64,000 nt of DNA from positions 1 to 64,000 of the forward strand of contig NZ_JAPHUF010000003.1 of the NCBI RefSeq assembly GCF_026196735.1, in the 5' to 3' direction. Below the pieces are notes generated by a model, which was not told the origin of the DNA, did not search any database, and saw only the letters and a program-made list of their open reading frames with translations. Made by a program: the position numbers and the translations under genes. Below are positions 43,634 through 52,013 of the stretch, piece after piece. This DNA is from Sulfurimonas sp. GTDB lineage: Bacteria; Campylobacterota; Campylobacteria; Campylobacterales; Sulfurimonadaceae. The stretch's first letter is position 1, and every line of letters starts with the position of its first letter.

Positions 43634-45019
43634 TTACTCATGCAACTTTTTTTCTATAAAATCCATATCTATATGTTTGCTCACATGCTTGGCGAAGTTT
43701 TTGATGGCTTTTGCTTTGTACTTTTTGAAGTTGTAACCCTTGTATTTTGGGTTAATTTTTGAGAAAAGATGATGACGAATCTCGTCTGAATCAAAAAGCC
43801 CGTGAACAAATGTCCCGTAGAAATTTTTTCTTTTTTTAGACCTTTTTTCAGCAAATTCGTTGTGTATTTCGTAGCCATCGACCATATGACCAAAAAGATT
43901 GTAAGTACCTTTTTGAACTATTTTCTCTTTAGCAAAGATTACTTCACCTTTTATGCGTCCAAAACCTGCTATTTCTTTTTGTTCAGACTCAATTTCCAAA
44001 GGGTCAAGAATCATCTCAAACATCATCTCATAACCGCCACAAATTGCTACTATTTTTTGCTCTTTTGAACTAAGTTTTTCTTCAAAACCTCTCTCTCTTA
44101 ACCATGCCAAATCATCTACGACCCTTTTGCTTCCGGGTAAAACCACCAAATCACATGTTGACATGTCACTTGCGTTTGAGATGAAAGACAGCTCAACTTC
44201 TTCGTCTACAACAAGAGGCTCAAAATCTGTAAAGTTACTGATGTGTGGAAGTTTAATAACTCCAACTTTTATTAGAGCATTTGTTGTGTTTTGGATATAG
44301 TTCATCATAGAAGCACTATCTTCAAAACCAAGGTTAAAAGGCTTAAATGGCACAACGCCTAAAACATTTATGCCAAATCTCTCTTCTATGATCTGCACGC
44401 CTTCATCAAAAAGTGACATGTCACCTTGAAACTTGTTGACAATGACACCTATGACATTTTCTCTTAACTTGGGCGGAAGTAGTCTGTAAACACCGTAAAT
44501 GGAAGCAAAAACACCGCCTCTTTGTATATCTGCAACTAAGATGATTTTTGTGTTAAACTCATCTGCAATGTAAATGTTTGAGAGGTCTTTGTGCATCAAG
44601 TTAAGTTCAACAGGACTTCCGGCTCCCTCTGCAACCACACATTCATATTCATTGCGAAGTTTTTTAAAGGCTTTTTTAACATGTGGTTTTAAAGTGTCAA
44701 TATCACGATAATATTCAAGCACATCTTTGTTGCCTACGCTTTTGCCGTTGAGAATCATATGCGCTTGTGAATTTCCGCCTGACTTTAAAAGAATAGGGTT
44801 CATATCTGTAGTTGTCTTTAGACCAATTGCTTCTGCGGCAAAGTGTTGAGGTATAGCTATCTCCCCGCCACTGTCAGCTACTTGAGAATTGTTAGATACA
44901 TTTTGAGCTTTAAATGGCGCCACTTTTATGCCACGCTGATGCAAAAGATAAGTTATTGCAAAAGAAAGTGTTGATTTTCCAGCGTCAGAGCTTGTTCCGA
45001 AAATGCTAAGTGAGTTCAT
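43634..45019 (-). CDS. cobQ: Cobyric acid synthase CobQ
   Basis: A 461-residue glutamine amidotransferase that amidates the corrin ring side chains. The N-terminal P-loop-like synthetase domain reads FGTSSDAGKSTLSFAITYLLHQRG, with FKAQNVSNNS and the later AEGAGSPVELNL; the C-terminal GATase domain has VVLPGSKRV, the catalytic Cys in ICGGYEMM and the His in GTFVHGLFD. Its presence means the strain handles cobyrinate-level intermediates, not only cobinamide. Three 41-bp inverted repeats lie directly upstream. Confidence 0.95.
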   Translation of the reverse strand: MNSLSIFGTSSDAGKSTLSFAITYLLHQRGIKVAPFKAQNVSNNSQVADSGGEIAIPQHFAAEAIGLKTTTDMNPILLKSGGNSQAHMILNGKSVGNKDVLEYYRDIDTLKPHVKKAFKKLRNEYECVVAEGAGSPVELNLMHKDLSNIYIADEFNTKIILVADIQRGGVFASIYGVYRLLPPKLRENVIGVIVNKFQGDMSLFDEGVQIIEERFGINVLGVVPFKPFNLGFEDSASMMNYIQNTTNALIKVGVIKLPHISNFTDFEPLVVDEEVELSFISNASDMSTCDLVVLPGSKRVVDDLAWLRERGFEEKLSSKEQKIVAICGGYEMMFEMILDPLEIESEQKEIAGFGRIKGEVIFAKEKIVQKGTYNLFGHMVDGYEIHNEFAEKRSKKRKNFYGTFVHGLFDSDEIRHHLFSKINPKYKGYNFKKYKAKAIKNFAKHVSKHIDMDFIEKKLHE

Positions 45020-45039
45020 TTGTTTTTGTTGCCTTTTTA

Positions 45040-45162
45040 GCTATGTTAAATTTTTTTAGTTTTTTTAACATATCACTAAAGCTATGTTAAGATTTTATAA
45101 TTTTTTTAACATAGCTTTTTTCTATGTTAAACTATATGCCTTTTTGTAACATAGCAAATAGT
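45040..45162. repeat. Three 41-bp tandem units, each an inverted repeat GCTATGTTAA / TTAACATAGC
   Basis: Half-sites alternate in orientation at 45040, 45065, 45081, 45106, 45122 and 45146, with a period of 41 (40) bp. Each unit can fold into a hairpin with a T-rich loop. The last half-site overlaps the codons for Ala-Met-Leu-Gln at the C-terminal end of the fic gene. Possible roles are terminator array, operator or recombination site. Confidence 0.8.
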
Positions 45163-46199
45163 TGAGAGTTAATAAAATATTTACTATTTTTTATTTGAAT
45201 GCTTTTCATTATTTCAAGATGCTCTAATTCTTTTAAATATTTTGATGCTGTTTGCCTAGTAATACCCAATTTATCAACCAAAAAATCAATTTTTGTGTAG
45301 GGATGCATAAATAAGATTTCTATCAAATCTTTACTATAAATTTTAGGTAGTTTCTCTTTTACCTCATCTGTTGTTTTTTCCATAAGGTTGTTTATACCTT
45401 CCACCAAGTTTATAGTCTCAATTGAAGTCTGCTCAACTCCATCAAGCATATATAAAATCCATTCTTCTAAAGCATCTTTAGTTCTAACTTCTTGAAGCAG
45501 TCTGTAATAATCATTTTTGTTTTTAATAATGTAACGACTTAAGTACAAGATGGGAATATCTAATAAACCTTTTAAGATGAGATACAAGATATTTATAATC
45601 CTGCCAGTTCTCCCATTTCCATCATAAAAAGGGTGGATACTTTCAAACTGATAGTGAATAATCGCCATATTCACAAGCGGGTCATTGTCATTTGGCTCGT
45701 TAATAAACTTTTCAAGATTGTCTAAAAGATTTTGAATAGTTTCATAATTTTGCGGTGGAGTAAAGACTACTTCTCCGGTCTGTGCATTTTTAAGATTTGT
45801 ACCACTTTGACATCTAACACCAGCACCATTTTGCTCTAGTTCTTCCTGAATTTTTACTATGTATTTTTTTAGAAGGAGGTGATTCTCTTTAACTAAGTCA
45901 AACCCCTTTAAAAGAGCAAAAGAGTAATTTTGCACCTCTTTAGCTTCATTAGTTATATTCGAAATGTCAATACTTGCACGGTAAAGCTCATCATGAGTAG
46001 TGATAATATTTTCAATCTCACTACTGTCTTTAGCCTCTTGCAAAACCAAAGAGTTTATCAAAATAGCTTGGTTAGGAATAATTTTGGCAACACCGTTTAG
46101 CTTCGCCAAAGCCCTATTTGCAGAGATGGTTTTTTTTAAGACTTTTATTGTTTCTATGGTTTGCGGTATGGGTAAGTTTTTTGGGATAAACTCTGTCAT
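45132..46199 (-). CDS. Fic family protein, class II (self-inhibited), with C-terminal wHTH
   Basis: A 355-residue Fic protein that probably transfers AMP to target proteins. The catalytic motif is HPFYDGNGRTGR (His189). The N-terminal inhibitory motif SxxxEN is visible as SSEIEN (residues 59-64), which marks class II Fic proteins whose activity is blocked in cis. The last 75 residues form a winged helix (KIDFLVDKLGITRQTASKYLKEL), so it may bind DNA, perhaps the adjacent repeats. It overlaps the RhuM-HNH gene by 4 nt. Confidence 0.9.
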   Translation of the reverse strand: MTEFIPKNLPIPQTIETIKVLKKTISANRALAKLNGVAKIIPNQAILINSLVLQEAKDSSEIENIITTHDELYRASIDISNITNEAKEVQNYSFALLKGFDLVKENHLLLKKYIVKIQEELEQNGAGVRCQSGTNLKNAQTGEVVFTPPQNYETIQNLLDNLEKFINEPNDNDPLVNMAIIHYQFESIHPFYDGNGRTGRIINILYLILKGLLDIPILYLSRYIIKNKNDYYRLLQEVRTKDALEEWILYMLDGVEQTSIETINLVEGINNLMEKTTDEVKEKLPKIYSKDLIEILFMHPYTKIDFLVDKLGITRQTASKYLKELEHLEIMKSIQIKNSKYFINSQLFAMLQKGI

Positions 46200-47194
46200 A
46201 ATAGTTTTAGCTCCTCTGAGATATCTTTTATTAATTTACTAAGTGGTCGCTTGTTTATGTCATTATCGTTAACATAACCACATGTTACGAGTCTAAGTAA
46301 GTCTTCACGATTTTTAAAAAGTGTTCCTTCGTATTTTTGCATCAGCTCATCGAGGTAACTATCGTTGTAGATTTCTCTTTTTTGAAGTAATTCAGCGATT
46401 ATATCTTTATGCTCATCATATAGATTTTTTAAGTTAAATACTTCTATATGTTTTTCTACTTTTTCTTTATTATTTATAGCTTCAATATCAAATATTACCC
46501 TTTTAGAATCTAAAAAATCTATTTTTTCATTTTTTGTTATTGATTTTATACCCTTATATTTAAACTTTGCACTATCATTAAAACTTTCAGTGTATGGGTA
46601 AAAGATATTTTCTTTTTTTGATGATTTTCTCTGGTTACATGTAGAGCAACTAGGAACTAAGTTATATAAGCTAACTGCAAGATATGGATAATCTTTTTTG
46701 TCAAAAAAATGGTCAATACTTTGGTAAATTCTTCTCTCGCTTGTACGAATAGAACGAACACGCTCAAGTAGCTCTTTGAAGTAGTCTTTACCAAAGTATT
46801 GACCATTTTTAAGTCTATCATCATCCATGGCAAAACCTTTAATGATAAACTCTTTTAAGGTGTTTGTTGCCCAGATACGAAACTGTGTGGCTTCTTTAGA
46901 GTTGATTCTGTAGCCTACGGCTATAATCATGTCAAGATTATAATATATTATCTCTCTTTGTACTTCTCTATTACCTTCCTTTTGAACATGTGCAATATTT
47001 GCACATGTTGAATTATCAAGCTCCTCATCAGATAGAATATTTTTAATATGTTTTGTAACAACCGTTCTGTCAACACCAAAAAGGGTAGCTAATTGCTTTT
47101 GTGATAACCAGAATGTTTCATCTTTATAAATTATGTCAACATTTATATTTGTTAGAGGTGTTTTATAAAAGATTATTTTATTTCTCTTTATCAT
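46196..47194 (-). CDS. RhuM-HNH chimeric protein
   Basis: A 332-residue protein made of two halves. Residues 1-155 are the N-terminal part of a RhuM protein (WLSQKQLATLFGVDRTVVTKHI, GYRINSKEATQFRIWATNTL, LLERVRSIRTSERRIYQ). Residues about 157-195 (IDHFFDKKDYPYLAVSLYNL, then VPSCSTCNQRKSSK) are the second part of an HNH nuclease, followed by an HNH-protein-type C-terminus (NREDLLRLVTCGYVNDNDINKRP). The HNH catalytic DH and N are present but the first zinc Cys pair is absent. It may be a functional fusion or the scar of a deletion joining two genes. Confidence 0.75.
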   Translation of the reverse strand: MIKRNKIIFYKTPLTNINVDIIYKDETFWLSQKQLATLFGVDRTVVTKHIKNILSDEELDNSTCANIAHVQKEGNREVQREIIYYNLDMIIAVGYRINSKEATQFRIWATNTLKEFIIKGFAMDDDRLKNGQYFGKDYFKELLERVRSIRTSERRIYQSIDHFFDKKDYPYLAVSLYNLVPSCSTCNQRKSSKKENIFYPYTESFNDSAKFKYKGIKSITKNEKIDFLDSKRVIFDIEAINNKEKVEKHIEVFNLKNLYDEHKDIIAELLQKREIYNDSYLDELMQKYEGTLFKNREDLLRLVTCGYVNDNDINKRPLSKLIKDISEELKLL

Positions 47195-47230
47195 GTTGAT
47201 TTTCCTAATTATTCTTTTATTTTTCCGATT

Positions 47231-47293
47231 TTAGCAAAAAGAAGTTGTATATTTTGCTGAAAAATCTATGATCTCATTTGCACTGCGCTTCAT
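47231..47293 (-). pseudogene. Truncated partner of the RHH antitoxin (20 codons)
   Basis: An ATG overlaps the antitoxin stop (TGATG) and opens a frame of 20 residues beginning MKRSANEIIDFSAK before a stop. The overlap is the usual toxin-antitoxin coupling, so this is likely the remaining 5' end of a toxin gene. The family is not identifiable. Confidence 0.35.
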
Positions 47294-47508
47294 CAAAGAT
47301 CTATACCGTCCCAAAAGTCTTCATATGTCAGATTTGTCATCGCATTTTCATTTTCTAAGTTTTTCTCTAGTAGTTTTTTTTGCTCTTTTTCAAAGTATTC
47401 TTCAAGGGCTTCGTTCATTATAGTGCTAAAATCTTTTTTGAGTATCTCGCTAAAGTTCTCTAGGTTCTCAAGGTTGTCACTGCTAAGTGTAAAGTTTCGT
47501 TTTTGCAT
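47293..47508 (-). CDS. Ribbon-helix-helix-type antitoxin, orphan
   Basis: A 71-residue protein with an N-terminal RHH-like segment (KRNFTLSSDNLENLENFSEILKKDFSTIMNEALEEY) and an acidic C-terminal tail ending YEDFWDGIDL, the layout of CopG-like antitoxins whose tail binds a toxin. The expected toxin gene downstream is only 20 codons long, so it seems to be an orphan. Confidence 0.6.
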   Translation of the reverse strand: MQKRNFTLSSDNLENLENFSEILKKDFSTIMNEALEEYFEKEQKKLLEKNLENENAMTNLTYEDFWDGIDL

Positions 47509-47532
47509 AGTTAATATTGTACCTAAATGTAT

Positions 47533-47955
47533 CTATTTTAAATGGCAGTTTTTCATGATTTTTTTCCAATCAAGGTCGAAGGTTTTTTTTACATATGCTT
47601 TGTGATGGGGAACGGTGCATTTTGAGCAGTCTTGATGAATCACACCATTGTTTGCAAATTTGCTTCCGTTATTTATATCGCATTTACTGAGTATAGTATA
47701 TTCGTTATATTTTCCGACGCCTTCATCGTTAAATCTAAAATGCGGACATGCACAAAGATAGCAGTTTAGTTTTTCCATGTCATGACACTTTACAGGCTCT
47801 TTATACAGAGGACAAAAATCATTTTCTTCTTTTACCATGTTGTCAAAGTCAAAATACTCTATTATTTCATCTTCACTCAAACCGCGTGCCAACAGCTTAT
47901 CTACAATTTTTTTATGTTTGTTCGCATGTTCATTAAACCATTCTATGTAACTCAT
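47533..47955 (-). CDS. Cysteine-rich small domain protein of the corrinoid locus
   Basis: A 140-residue cytosolic protein. A helical N-terminus (residues 1-45) is followed by a Cys-rich domain: FCPLY, KLNCYLCACPHFRF, SKCDIN and DCSKCTVPHH. This matches the zf-like Cys-rich small domain (PF04071 type), which is often encoded or fused with cobamide biosynthesis genes in methanogens. It probably binds a metal or an iron-sulfur cluster. It overlaps btuC by 4 nt, so it is coupled to corrinoid uptake. Confidence 0.75.
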   Translation of the reverse strand: MSYIEWFNEHANKHKKIVDKLLARGLSEDEIIEYFDFDNMVKEENDFCPLYKEPVKCHDMEKLNCYLCACPHFRFNDEGVGKYNEYTILSKCDINNGSKFANNGVIHQDCSKCTVPHHKAYVKKTFDLDWKKIMKNCHLK

Positions 47956-48917
47956 CGTTTGCTCCTGCTTATGATTAAATATATAAAAAATGGACCACCA
48001 ATAAGGGCTGTTACAATGCCTATAGGAAGTTCACTTTGAGTCTGTAATCCTCTTGTTATAGTATCGCAAAGCACTAAAAACAGTCCACCAAACAGAGCTG
48101 TTTTTATAATGCGTTTGCTTAGTGTGCTTGGGTAGATTTTTGAAACTATATGAGGCACTATAAGCCCTATGAAACCGATAGGACCGCTTATGCTGACAAG
48201 TGTTCCAATTCCAAAAGAGGAGACTATCAAAAGCAGAAGTGTAATCTTTTTTGTATCAACTCCTTTAAGTTTTGCACTCTCATCAGAAATGCTTAAAAGT
48301 TGAAGTTCAAACCTGTACATGTAAACAGTCAAAAGAATAAAAAAAGCGATAATTCCAAGGGCAATAGGATTCTGCCAGCCAATAACAGATAGCGAGCCCA
48401 TGGTAAAACGGATAAGCATATCGTTTTGCATAGTGTCACCAAGATAAAAGATAATCATCAACGCAGAAGTGTAAAAAAGTGAAAGTGCGATTCCTAAAAG
48501 CAGGAGAGATTCTTGTTGAGAACTTTTTAAAAACTGCGATAGATATATAAGCAAAAAAACTGTAAATATTGCTCCCAAAAAGCCAAAAACACTTATGGCC
48601 GCTATACCAAAGAGCAGACTTCCAAGTCCTAGTTTTATGGCGATTCCTGCACCCAAAACTGCACCGCTTGATATTCCCAAAGTGTAGGGAGTCATGAGAG
48701 CATTTCTAAAAAGAGTTTGAAACAAAAGACCGCTTATAGAGAGGATAACTCCTGCAAAAAATGCAAATAAAACTCGTGGAACCCGCAAGTCAAAAAAGAT
48801 AGTCGAGCTTAGATGACTGGCATTAAATATATCTTCTACATGTAGAGAAACAGCGCCGATAAATGGCGAAATAATCAAGACGCTAAAAAGTAGTGACCAA
48901 ATGATAAGCTTACTCAT
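47952..48917 (-). CDS. btuC: Corrinoid/iron ABC transporter permease BtuC-like
   Basis: A 321-residue FecCD-family permease with about ten membrane helices. Typical segments are LRVPRVLFAFFAGVILSISG, TPYTLGISSGAVLGAGIAI and ISGPIGFIGLIVPHI. The ATG at 48917 (MSKLIIW) is preferred over a TTG at 48938. It overlaps the end of btuD. Corrinoid rather than siderophore is chosen because btuB, btuF and cob genes surround it. Confidence 0.9.
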   Translation of the reverse strand: MSKLIIWSLLFSVLIISPFIGAVSLHVEDIFNASHLSSTIFFDLRVPRVLFAFFAGVILSISGLLFQTLFRNALMTPYTLGISSGAVLGAGIAIKLGLGSLLFGIAAISVFGFLGAIFTVFLLIYLSQFLKSSQQESLLLLGIALSLFYTSALMIIFYLGDTMQNDMLIRFTMGSLSVIGWQNPIALGIIAFFILLTVYMYRFELQLLSISDESAKLKGVDTKKITLLLLIVSSFGIGTLVSISGPIGFIGLIVPHIVSKIYPSTLSKRIIKTALFGGLFLVLCDTITRGLQTQSELPIGIVTALIGGPFFIYLIISRSKR

Positions 48918-49635
48918 ATTTAACTGCCAATGATTCAAATTTAACTCCGTAGAGTTCTTCTAAAGTGCTGTTGTTAAAAAAGTCATCCCCGTAGAGTTTT
49001 GCTTTTGCTTCTTTTATAAAAAGAACATGATTTTGGACATAAGAAGCAAGGTTTAAATCATGAGTAATCAGTATGACTTGGTGGTAATCTTTGAGACCCT
49101 TGATGTGCTGTGCAATTATTTTAGAGTTGTGCGGGTCGAGGTTTGCGGTTGGCTCATCAAAGATGATTATTTTACTCTGCTGGGCAAGTGCTTGAGCGAT
49201 GAGTGTTAACTGTTGTTCTCCCGAGCTAAGAGAGCTTAGTGTATGTTTTTTCAGGTGTTGTATTTTTAAAAACTCTAAAGTATTTTGTACAATTTTTTTA
49301 TCTCTGTTTGAGTACTCAAAAAAGCTTTTTTTGTAAGGAAATCTGCCAAGAAGAACAAACTCTTCTACAGTTATGTAGATATCGTAGAGTTCAAGTTTTG
49401 CAGGGATATACGAGATGCTTTTTGCCTTGTTTAAAAGTGAAAGCTCTTTGATGTTTTTGGAGTTTATGCTTATCTCTCCCTCAAACTCTATGAGATTGCA
49501 GATAGCTTTTGCAAGTGTACTTTTGCCAGAACCGTTTGCTCCGAGAATACTTAAATGATTTGTGATTTTTATGTTTACATCTTGTAAAATGAGTTTGTCA
49601 TCATATCTGCATGTAAGATTTTTTAACTCAATCAT
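48910..49635 (-). CDS. btuD: Corrinoid ABC transporter ATPase BtuD-like
   Basis: A 241-residue ABC ATPase: Walker A LGANGSGKSTLAKAI, signature LSSGEQQL, Walker B IIFDEPTANLDP and the switch His in LITHDLNLA. It powers the BtuC permease encoded just downstream. Its start lies 8 nt after the hsdR stop, so the R-M operon was placed directly before it. Confidence 0.92.
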   Translation of the reverse strand: MIELKNLTCRYDDKLILQDVNIKITNHLSILGANGSGKSTLAKAICNLIEFEGEISINSKNIKELSLLNKAKSISYIPAKLELYDIYITVEEFVLLGRFPYKKSFFEYSNRDKKIVQNTLEFLKIQHLKKHTLSSLSSGEQQLTLIAQALAQQSKIIIFDEPTANLDPHNSKIIAQHIKGLKDYHQVILITHDLNLASYVQNHVLFIKEAKAKLYGDDFFNNSTLEELYGVKFESLAVKYE

Positions 49636-49643
49636 CTCTGTTT

Positions 49644-52013
49644 TTACGCCACTTTTTGCATGTACAGATATTTTTGAAACTCAATAAACAGCGAACTAAT
49701 GCCTGCAACATCTCCTAAGATCTCTTTTGCATCTTCTAAAGACTGGTATTTGTTCGTAAGTAAAATCGGGAGTTTTTCTTGTGCCAGTTCTTCTACTCCT
49801 GTTTCAATGTACTGAGTCAGTACAAACTCAATAAACTCTTTTTGCTTGTCGTTAAGGAGTGCCAAAATTGTTTGTTTCGCGTCATTTACTCTTGCTTGTC
49901 TGCTTATCGGTTTTACATCGCTGTTAAAAACATATTCCAAAACATCAAACAAGTCACTTTGCTCTGCATTTACAAGTTTTTTCAGAGTATTAAGCTCCTC
50001 TTTGCCAAATCCTGCTTCATCGAGTTTTTGGAGTAAAGTTTTTCTAGTGAGCGGATGACTCCAAAGCTCTCGTAACTCCTCTTCGTTGGCAAAAAAGTTA
50101 GGTAGTTCTCCAAAAAGGTTTTGCAAGAACTCTTCGGCAGAAATCGGTTTACCATCGGCACTCCAAAAAGAAGTAGCCATCATGTGTTGTATTTCAAGCT
50201 CTTTGCCGTTTTTAAGCTTTACTTTCACTTTCTTTTTACAGACACATGGTTTTTGTCCACATTTTTGACAAAGCTGAGGCGGTTTTGGTGGAGTTGGTGG
50301 AACTTTTTCACAAATACAAGGTTTCTCATTGCATTTACTACACGCTTCTTCTTCAACAGGTTCCCCATCCCACTCAGGGTCTGAAAATCTCTGGTAAGCA
50401 TCTACAAAATCATAAATCGTAAAAAACTCTTTGCCATCATATAGCCTTGTTCCACGACCTACTATCTGTTTAAACTCTATTATCTGATTTACTGGGCGCA
50501 TAAGCACGATATTTCGTATATTTCTCGCATCTACTCCGGTTGAGAGTTTTTGTGAAGTTGTTAAAACAGTCGGTATAAGTTTTTCATTGTCTTGAAACTC
50601 TCTTAAAAACTGTTCTCCTATTTCACCGTCGTTGGCTGTCACTCTTACACAGTAGTTGGTGTCTCTGCTACTCTTTTTATTTTGGTTTACAAGGTCACGA
50701 ACCAAAGCAGCATGTTCTTGTGTGGCACAGAAAATGATGGTTTTTTCATTTTCATTTGCCTCATTCATAAAAATTTTTACTCTCTCGTTTTCTCTTGCGA
50801 TTATCTCAATGCTCTTGTTGAAATCTTCCTCTTTGTAGAGTTTTCCCTCTTCAATCTCACCCTCTATGATGTTGTCATCGCTGGTAAAAATGTAATCATC
50901 AAGTGTTGTTTTGATACGCTTGACTTTAAAAGGTGTTAAAAATCCGTCGTTGATTCCTTCTTTGAGCGAGTAGATAAAAACAGGCTCTCCAAAATATGCG
51001 TAAGTGTCCACATTGTCTTTGCGTTTTGGTGTAGCTGTAAGCCCGAGTTGAACGGCAGGGGAGAAATACTCTAAAATCGCTCTCCAGTTCCCCTCATCAT
51101 TTGCTCCGCCTCGATGACACTCATCTATAATGATAAAATCAAAGTAGTCTTTTGGGTACTCTCCAAAGTATGGTTCACTCTCTCCCTCTTCGTCAGTTCC
51201 GCTCATAAACGACTGAAAGATGGTAAAAAATATACTTCCATTTGTAGGAACTTTTTTACTCTTTTTTATCTCTTTGGGTTTTATGCGAACCAGTGCATCT
51301 TCTGGAAATGCCATAAAAGAGGAAAAAGCTTGGTCTGCTAGTATATTTCTATCTGCCAAAAACAAGATGCGTGGTCGTCTCTGCCCGTCTCGTTTTAAGT
51401 TCCATCTTGTGTGAAAAAGTTTCCATGCTATTTGAAAAGCGATGGCTGTTTTTCCTGTTCCTGTTGCAAGGGTAAGAAGTATGCGATTTTTGTTTTTTGC
51501 TACGGCTTCGAGTGTGTTTTTTACCGCTAACTCTTGGTAGTAGCGAGGTTGCCAACTTCCACTTTTGCTCTCAAAGGGCACAGAGCTAAATTTATCTCGC
51601 CATTCGTTTTGATCGGAGTAGGTTTTTTCCCAAAGCTCATCAGGTGTTAAAAAGTTCTCTACCAACTCTTCTCTTCCGGTTTTAAGGCAGATGCTATAAA
51701 TCTCTTTTCCGTTTGTGGAGTAGGTGGTCTCAAGTTGAAGTTTTTGTGCATAAAGTTTTGCTTGTGCAACTCCTTCGCCCACATCAAGCAAGCTACTTTT
51801 AGCCTCAACAACAGCGAGTTTAATCCCTTTATAAACCAAAATATAGTCAGCTATAAGCGGTTTAGCACGACCTCCGCCAACCTGAATGCGACCGTCAGTT
51901 ATGCGACAAACATCTCTCTCACGAAGTACTTTAGAATCTTCAATTTCTCCCCAGCCACATGCAAGAAGTTTTGGGTCTATAAGTTCGGCTCTTGTCTCTG
52001 CTTCATTCATCAT
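49644..52013 (-). CDS. hsdR: Type I restriction enzyme HsdR subunit
   Basis: A 789-residue motor and nuclease subunit. The N-terminal nuclease domain shows ADYILVYKG and the PD-(D/E)xK element VVEAKSS. The helicase core has LTLATGTGKTAIAFQ (Walker A), IIDECHRGG, LGLTATPKR and QIVGRGTRLYDG. A Cys-rich insert with two CxxCxxxPCxC units (near residue 570) precedes the C-terminal HsdM-contact domain of the EcoEI type. It is the last gene of hsdM-rhuM-hsdS-hsdR and overlaps hsdS by 4 nt. Confidence 0.93.
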   Translation of the reverse strand: MMNEAETRAELIDPKLLACGWGEIEDSKVLRERDVCRITDGRIQVGGGRAKPLIADYILVYKGIKLAVVEAKSSLLDVGEGVAQAKLYAQKLQLETTYSTNGKEIYSICLKTGREELVENFLTPDELWEKTYSDQNEWRDKFSSVPFESKSGSWQPRYYQELAVKNTLEAVAKNKNRILLTLATGTGKTAIAFQIAWKLFHTRWNLKRDGQRRPRILFLADRNILADQAFSSFMAFPEDALVRIKPKEIKKSKKVPTNGSIFFTIFQSFMSGTDEEGESEPYFGEYPKDYFDFIIIDECHRGGANDEGNWRAILEYFSPAVQLGLTATPKRKDNVDTYAYFGEPVFIYSLKEGINDGFLTPFKVKRIKTTLDDYIFTSDDNIIEGEIEEGKLYKEEDFNKSIEIIARENERVKIFMNEANENEKTIIFCATQEHAALVRDLVNQNKKSSRDTNYCVRVTANDGEIGEQFLREFQDNEKLIPTVLTTSQKLSTGVDARNIRNIVLMRPVNQIIEFKQIVGRGTRLYDGKEFFTIYDFVDAYQRFSDPEWDGEPVEEEACSKCNEKPCICEKVPPTPPKPPQLCQKCGQKPCVCKKKVKVKLKNGKELEIQHMMATSFWSADGKPISAEEFLQNLFGELPNFFANEEELRELWSHPLTRKTLLQKLDEAGFGKEELNTLKKLVNAEQSDLFDVLEYVFNSDVKPISRQARVNDAKQTILALLNDKQKEFIEFVLTQYIETGVEELAQEKLPILLTNKYQSLEDAKEILGDVAGISSLFIEFQKYLYMQKVA

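Noticed and set aside
45040-45162. CRISPR array
   Set aside because: The repeats are themselves inverted repeats with only three units of 41 bp, no unique spacers of regular length and no cas genes.
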